From an uncultured Elusimicrobiales bacterium (GTDB lineage Bacteria; Elusimicrobiota; Elusimicrobia; Elusimicrobiales; Elusimicrobiaceae), in the NCBI GenBank assembly GCA_934644855.1, contig CAKUDJ010000026.1, forward strand, positions 1 through 8,500: DNA of 8,500 bases, given 5' to 3'. Each line of letters begins with the position of its first letter. The first letter of the stretch is position 1. The notes beneath the pieces are model-generated. The model searched no databases. It was not told the origin of the DNA and worked only from the letters and a program-made list of their open reading frames with translations. Below, one piece after another: positions 5,819 through 8,500 of this stretch. The position numbers and the translations under genes were made by a program.

Positions 5819-7270
5819 TTACCGCCAACGCAAATTAGGCTCACGCGCGGCGGAAACTTCGTCTATGCGTTTAACGCTTTGGGTGTGCGGAGCCTCTTTC
5901 ACCTGTTGCGGCTCGGTTTGGGCCTCCTCAAAAATGCAACCCATGGCTTGGATAAACGCATCCAGCATATCTTTATTTTCCGTTTCCGTCGGCTCTATCA
6001 TAATAGCTTCCGGCACAATCAACGGGAAATAAATGGTAGGCGCGTAAAAGCCGTAATCCAACAGCCGCTTGGCTATGTCCGCCGTGTGAACGCCGTTCAT
6101 TTTCTCCGCCACCGGGTGCAACACGCACTCGTGCATACACACTTCATCAAAAAACGCGGGGAATTTATCCTTTAGGCTCACACGCACATAGTTGGCGCTT
6201 AAAACGGCGTTTTCGGCAATGTTTTTAAGCGTGTTGCCGTCGTGTTGGCGCAAATACGCATAGCCGCGCAAACACACCGCCACATTGCCGTAAAAGGCTT
6301 TCATACGGCCCAAACTGCGGGGCATTTTGCCTTGCAACGTATATTTGCCGTTTTTCAACGTGACTAACGGTTTAGGCAGGAAAGGCGCCACATGCGCCGC
6401 CGCACCCACCGGGCCGGAGCCGGGCCCACCGCCACCGTGCGGAGCCGCAAAGGTTTTGTGTAAATTGAGGTGCATAATATCCACCCCAAAATCGCCCGGT
6501 TTGGCAAGGCCAATCAGCGCGTTAAAGTTGGCGCCGTCCATATATAACAGCGCGCCCGCTTTATGTACCAGGTCGGAAATTTCCAAAATATCCTTTTCAA
6601 ACAGACCCACCGTGTTGGGCACAGTCAGCATAACCACGGCGGTTTTGTCGGACAATGCCGCCGCCAACGCCGCTTTATCCACGCGGCCGTCCGGGCCGGA
6701 TTTGATGTTTACTACCGTAAACCCGCCCATATTGGCGGTGGCCGGGTTGGTGCCGTGGGCGGTATCGGGCACGATTACTTCCGTGCGGTTTTTATCTTTC
6801 CGCGCGGCGTGATAGGCTTTAGCCACCATAATGCCCGTCAGTTCCCCATGGGCGCCCGCCGCCGGTTGAAGCGTAAACGCGGACAGGCCGGTAATTTCTT
6901 TTAACAACTCCTGCAAATTATAGAGCATTTTTAAGGTGCCCTGCACGGCGCTTTCCGGCGCGAGCGGGTGAACCTGCGTAAAACTTTCCAACTGGGTCAG
7001 GCCGTCATACGCTTTGGGGTTGTATTTCATCGTGCAAGAGCCCAGCGGATAAAATTGGGCATCCAAGCAGTAATTTTTTTCGGATAGTGCCGTAAAATGC
7101 CGCACGGTGTCAAACTCGCTGAGTTCCGGCAGTTTGGGCGCGGTTTTGCGCAAGTATTTTTCCGGCAGATATTGGGCGGCCGTTTGTTGCGGCGTACCCA
7201 CACGCACCCCGCGGCGCCCGGGGCGGGATTTTTCAATAGACAGCAAATTGGTTTTTAGTATTTCTTGCAT
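5819..7270 (-). CDS. gcvPB: Glycine dehydrogenase (decarboxylating) subunit 2
   Basis: This is the PLP-carrying half of the split P-protein of the glycine cleavage system, which decarboxylates glycine and passes the aminomethyl group to lipoyl-GcvH in the cytoplasm. The protein has 483 residues, the usual size for GcvPB. Clear motifs are YPLGSCTMKYNPK (residues 74-86), QPAAGAHGE (135-143), DTAHGTNPA (169-177) and LYMDGANFNA (242-251). NLHKTFAAPHGGGGPGSGP follows, with Lys272 as the PLP Schiff-base lysine. The C-terminus RIDEVSAAREPNLRW is also typical. I chose the ATG at 7270 over the in-frame ATG at 7297 because GGGAGG lies about eight bases upstream and the shorter form begins like other GcvPB proteins. 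Only one base separates it from the gcvPA stop, so the two subunits are co-translated. Confidence 0.97.
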   Translation of the reverse strand: MQEILKTNLLSIEKSRPGRRGVRVGTPQQTAAQYLPEKYLRKTAPKLPELSEFDTVRHFTALSEKNYCLDAQFYPLGSCTMKYNPKAYDGLTQLESFTQVHPLAPESAVQGTLKMLYNLQELLKEITGLSAFTLQPAAGAHGELTGIMVAKAYHAARKDKNRTEVIVPDTAHGTNPATANMGGFTVVNIKSGPDGRVDKAALAAALSDKTAVVMLTVPNTVGLFEKDILEISDLVHKAGALLYMDGANFNALIGLAKPGDFGVDIMHLNLHKTFAAPHGGGGPGSGPVGAAAHVAPFLPKPLVTLKNGKYTLQGKMPRSLGRMKAFYGNVAVCLRGYAYLRQHDGNTLKNIAENAVLSANYVRVSLKDKFPAFFDEVCMHECVLHPVAEKMNGVHTADIAKRLLDYGFYAPTIYFPLIVPEAIMIEPTETENKDMLDAFIQAMGCIFEEAQTEPQQVKEAPHTQSVKRIDEVSAAREPNLRWR

Positions 7271-7271
7271 A

Positions 7272-8500
7272 TTAAATCCCTCCCAACGCGGCGGCAAAAT
7301 CGGCCACGTCCTGCGCGGTTTTGGTTTCCGTCACGCACACAAGCAGGCAGTTTTCAAACCCTTTGCCGGGCAAGGCATAGGCGGCAAAACCTTTCTTTTC
7401 CAATTTTTTAACCACTTGTTTGGCCGGTTTAGCACATTGTAAAACAAACTCGTTAAAAAACGGCCCGTTAAATTTAAGCTGATAGCCGGGGAGCGCCTGA
7501 ACGGCTTGGGCTAATTGGTGGGCGCGCTCCAAATTCAGTTGCGCCACTTCTTTTAAGCCTTGCGGGCCCAAAAGCGTTAAGTAAATCAGCGCGTTTAAGG
7601 CGCAGAGGGCCTCGTTAGAGCAAATGTTAGAGGCGGCTTTTTCGCGCCGGATATGCTGTTCGCGCGCTTGCAACGTAAGCACAAAAGAGCGGCGGCCGTC
7701 TTTATCTTTCGCCATACCCACAATGCGGCCGGGCATTTGGCGTTTGTAGACTTCTTTACAGGTAAATAGCCCGAGCCCAGGCCCGCCGAAATTCATGGCG
7801 TTGCCCAAAGGCTGCCCCTCCGCCACGGCAAAATCCGCGCCGTAAGAGCCGGGCGTATGCAACACGCCCAAACTAACCGGGTTAAATACGCTTACCAACA
7901 ACGCTCCCGCCGCATGGGTCACATCCGCTACGGCTTGGGCATCTTCCAACTGGCCGTAAAAGTTCGGGTCCGCCAACACAAAGCAGGCGGTGTCGCTATC
8001 CGCCGCGGCTTTGAGGGCCGCCAAATCCAACGTGCCTTGCGAGCAAGGCACAGTTTCCACCTGCACTTTGGGAAAGTGCCGCAAATAAGTGTGCAAAACT
8101 TCTACATATTGCGGATGAAGTGCGCCGGACAGCACCACTTTTTGGCGCCCGGTAATACGCATGGCGGCCAATACGGCCTCGGCCATGGCGGTTGCGCCGT
8201 CATAATGGGAGGCGTTGCTCACGTCCATATCCGTCAGCGCGCAAACACAGCTTTGAAATTCATAAATGGTTTGCAACGTGCCTTGGCTGGCCTCGGCCTG
8301 GTACGGCGTGTACGCGGTTAAAAACTCCCCGCGGGAGCTTAACGCATTTACCGCGGCGGGAATAAAATGTTCATAAATGCCCGCGCCGATAAAATTTTTG
8401 AGCGGCTTATTTTCCGCGCCCAACGCTTTAATATGCGCGGCCAGTTCCGGCTCCGTCAACGCGGCCGGAAGATTTAATTTAGGGTATAAAAGCCCCGCCG
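7272..8500 (-). CDS. gcvPA: Glycine dehydrogenase (decarboxylating) subunit 1, 5' end off window
   Basis: This is the partner subunit of the split glycine decarboxylase, a PLP-fold protein that assembles with GcvPB. Typical stretches are FIGAGIYEHFIPAAV, TAYTPYQAEASQGTLQTIYEFQ, NASHYDGATAMAEA, NFGGPGLGLF, PGRIVG and REQHIRREKAASNICSNEAL. The reading frame stays open to the right edge. An internal TTG at 8459 could be mistaken for a start, but the 13 codons before it read as family sequence (LNLPAALTEPEL), so the gene is cut by the window. About 408 residues are visible, and family length suggests some 35-40 are missing. The rest of the glycine-cleavage operon (gcvT, gcvH) and any glycine riboswitch would most likely lie just beyond the right edge, but that is inference. 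Confidence 0.96.
   Translation of the reverse strand, partial: AGLLYPKLNLPAALTEPELAAHIKALGAENKPLKNFIGAGIYEHFIPAAVNALSSRGEFLTAYTPYQAEASQGTLQTIYEFQSCVCALTDMDVSNASHYDGATAMAEAVLAAMRITGRQKVVLSGALHPQYVEVLHTYLRHFPKVQVETVPCSQGTLDLAALKAAADSDTACFVLADPNFYGQLEDAQAVADVTHAAGALLVSVFNPVSLGVLHTPGSYGADFAVAEGQPLGNAMNFGGPGLGLFTCKEVYKRQMPGRIVGMAKDKDGRRSFVLTLQAREQHIRREKAASNICSNEALCALNALIYLTLLGPQGLKEVAQLNLERAHQLAQAVQALPGYQLKFNGPFFNEFVLQCAKPAKQVVKKLEKKGFAAYALPGKGFENCLLVCVTETKTAQDVADFAAALGGI

Noticed and set aside
5791..5820. AAACAACCTT present twice, 20 bases apart
   Set aside because: Two copies of a 10-base word in a short spacer are too little to support a repeat element or binding site.
6327..6812. 161-codon plus-strand open frame opposite gcvPB
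   Set aside because: It lies over the most conserved part of gcvPB, including the PLP-lysine motif. The proline- and alanine-rich translation is what the complement of those codons gives.
8457..8459. TTG as start codon of gcvPA
   Set aside because: The codons upstream of it remain open and read as conserved GcvPA sequence to the window edge, so the true start is outside.

Overview
The window is a compact bacterial chromosomal segment. One tRNA gene lies at its left edge on the plus strand. Seven protein genes follow, all on the minus strand and reading toward the tRNA, with almost no spacing between most of them. The organism cannot be named from the sequence. The AsmA-type protein points to a diderm (outer-membrane) envelope. 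The glycine decarboxylase split into two subunits and the CPLC-containing orotate phosphoribosyltransferase type are both found across several deep-branching phyla. Elusimicrobiota is a weak, unverified guess. I see no phage, insertion sequence, CRISPR array or other mobile DNA.

Region by region: tRNA-Phe(GAA) fills 1-72, and a 12-bp intrinsic terminator follows at 87-115. A second hairpin at 135-174 is oriented to end the minus-strand operon that converges on the tRNA. Reading the minus strand in its own direction (right to left): gcvPA (partial, running off the right edge), gcvPB, a candidate terminator, then a 169-bp gap with a possible extended -10 promoter. After the gap comes a five-gene cluster: a LipM-like lipoyl/octanoyl transferase, an M50-like membrane metalloprotease, an AsmA-like envelope protein, a PyrE-family protein, and an RlmI-type 23S rRNA methyltransferase.

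How the genes work together: GcvPA and GcvPB form the PLP-dependent P-protein of the glycine cleavage system, which loads the aminomethyl group onto the lipoyl arm of GcvH. The transferase encoded just downstream could supply that lipoyl group or its octanoyl precursor, so the neighbourhood makes metabolic sense. The next two genes are envelope proteins. The last two are a nucleotide-metabolism homologue and an rRNA modification enzyme, with no obvious link to glycine cleavage.

Most of the window is housekeeping. The most unusual item is the PyrE-family protein at 1408-1986. It keeps the overall family framework but has lost recognisable residues at each of the main PRPP-binding elements, which suggests a repurposed or catalytically dead paralogue. 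Start codons were revised from the longest ORFs for PyrE (1986) and GcvPB (7270) on ribosome-binding-site evidence, and gcvPA was extended to the window edge.
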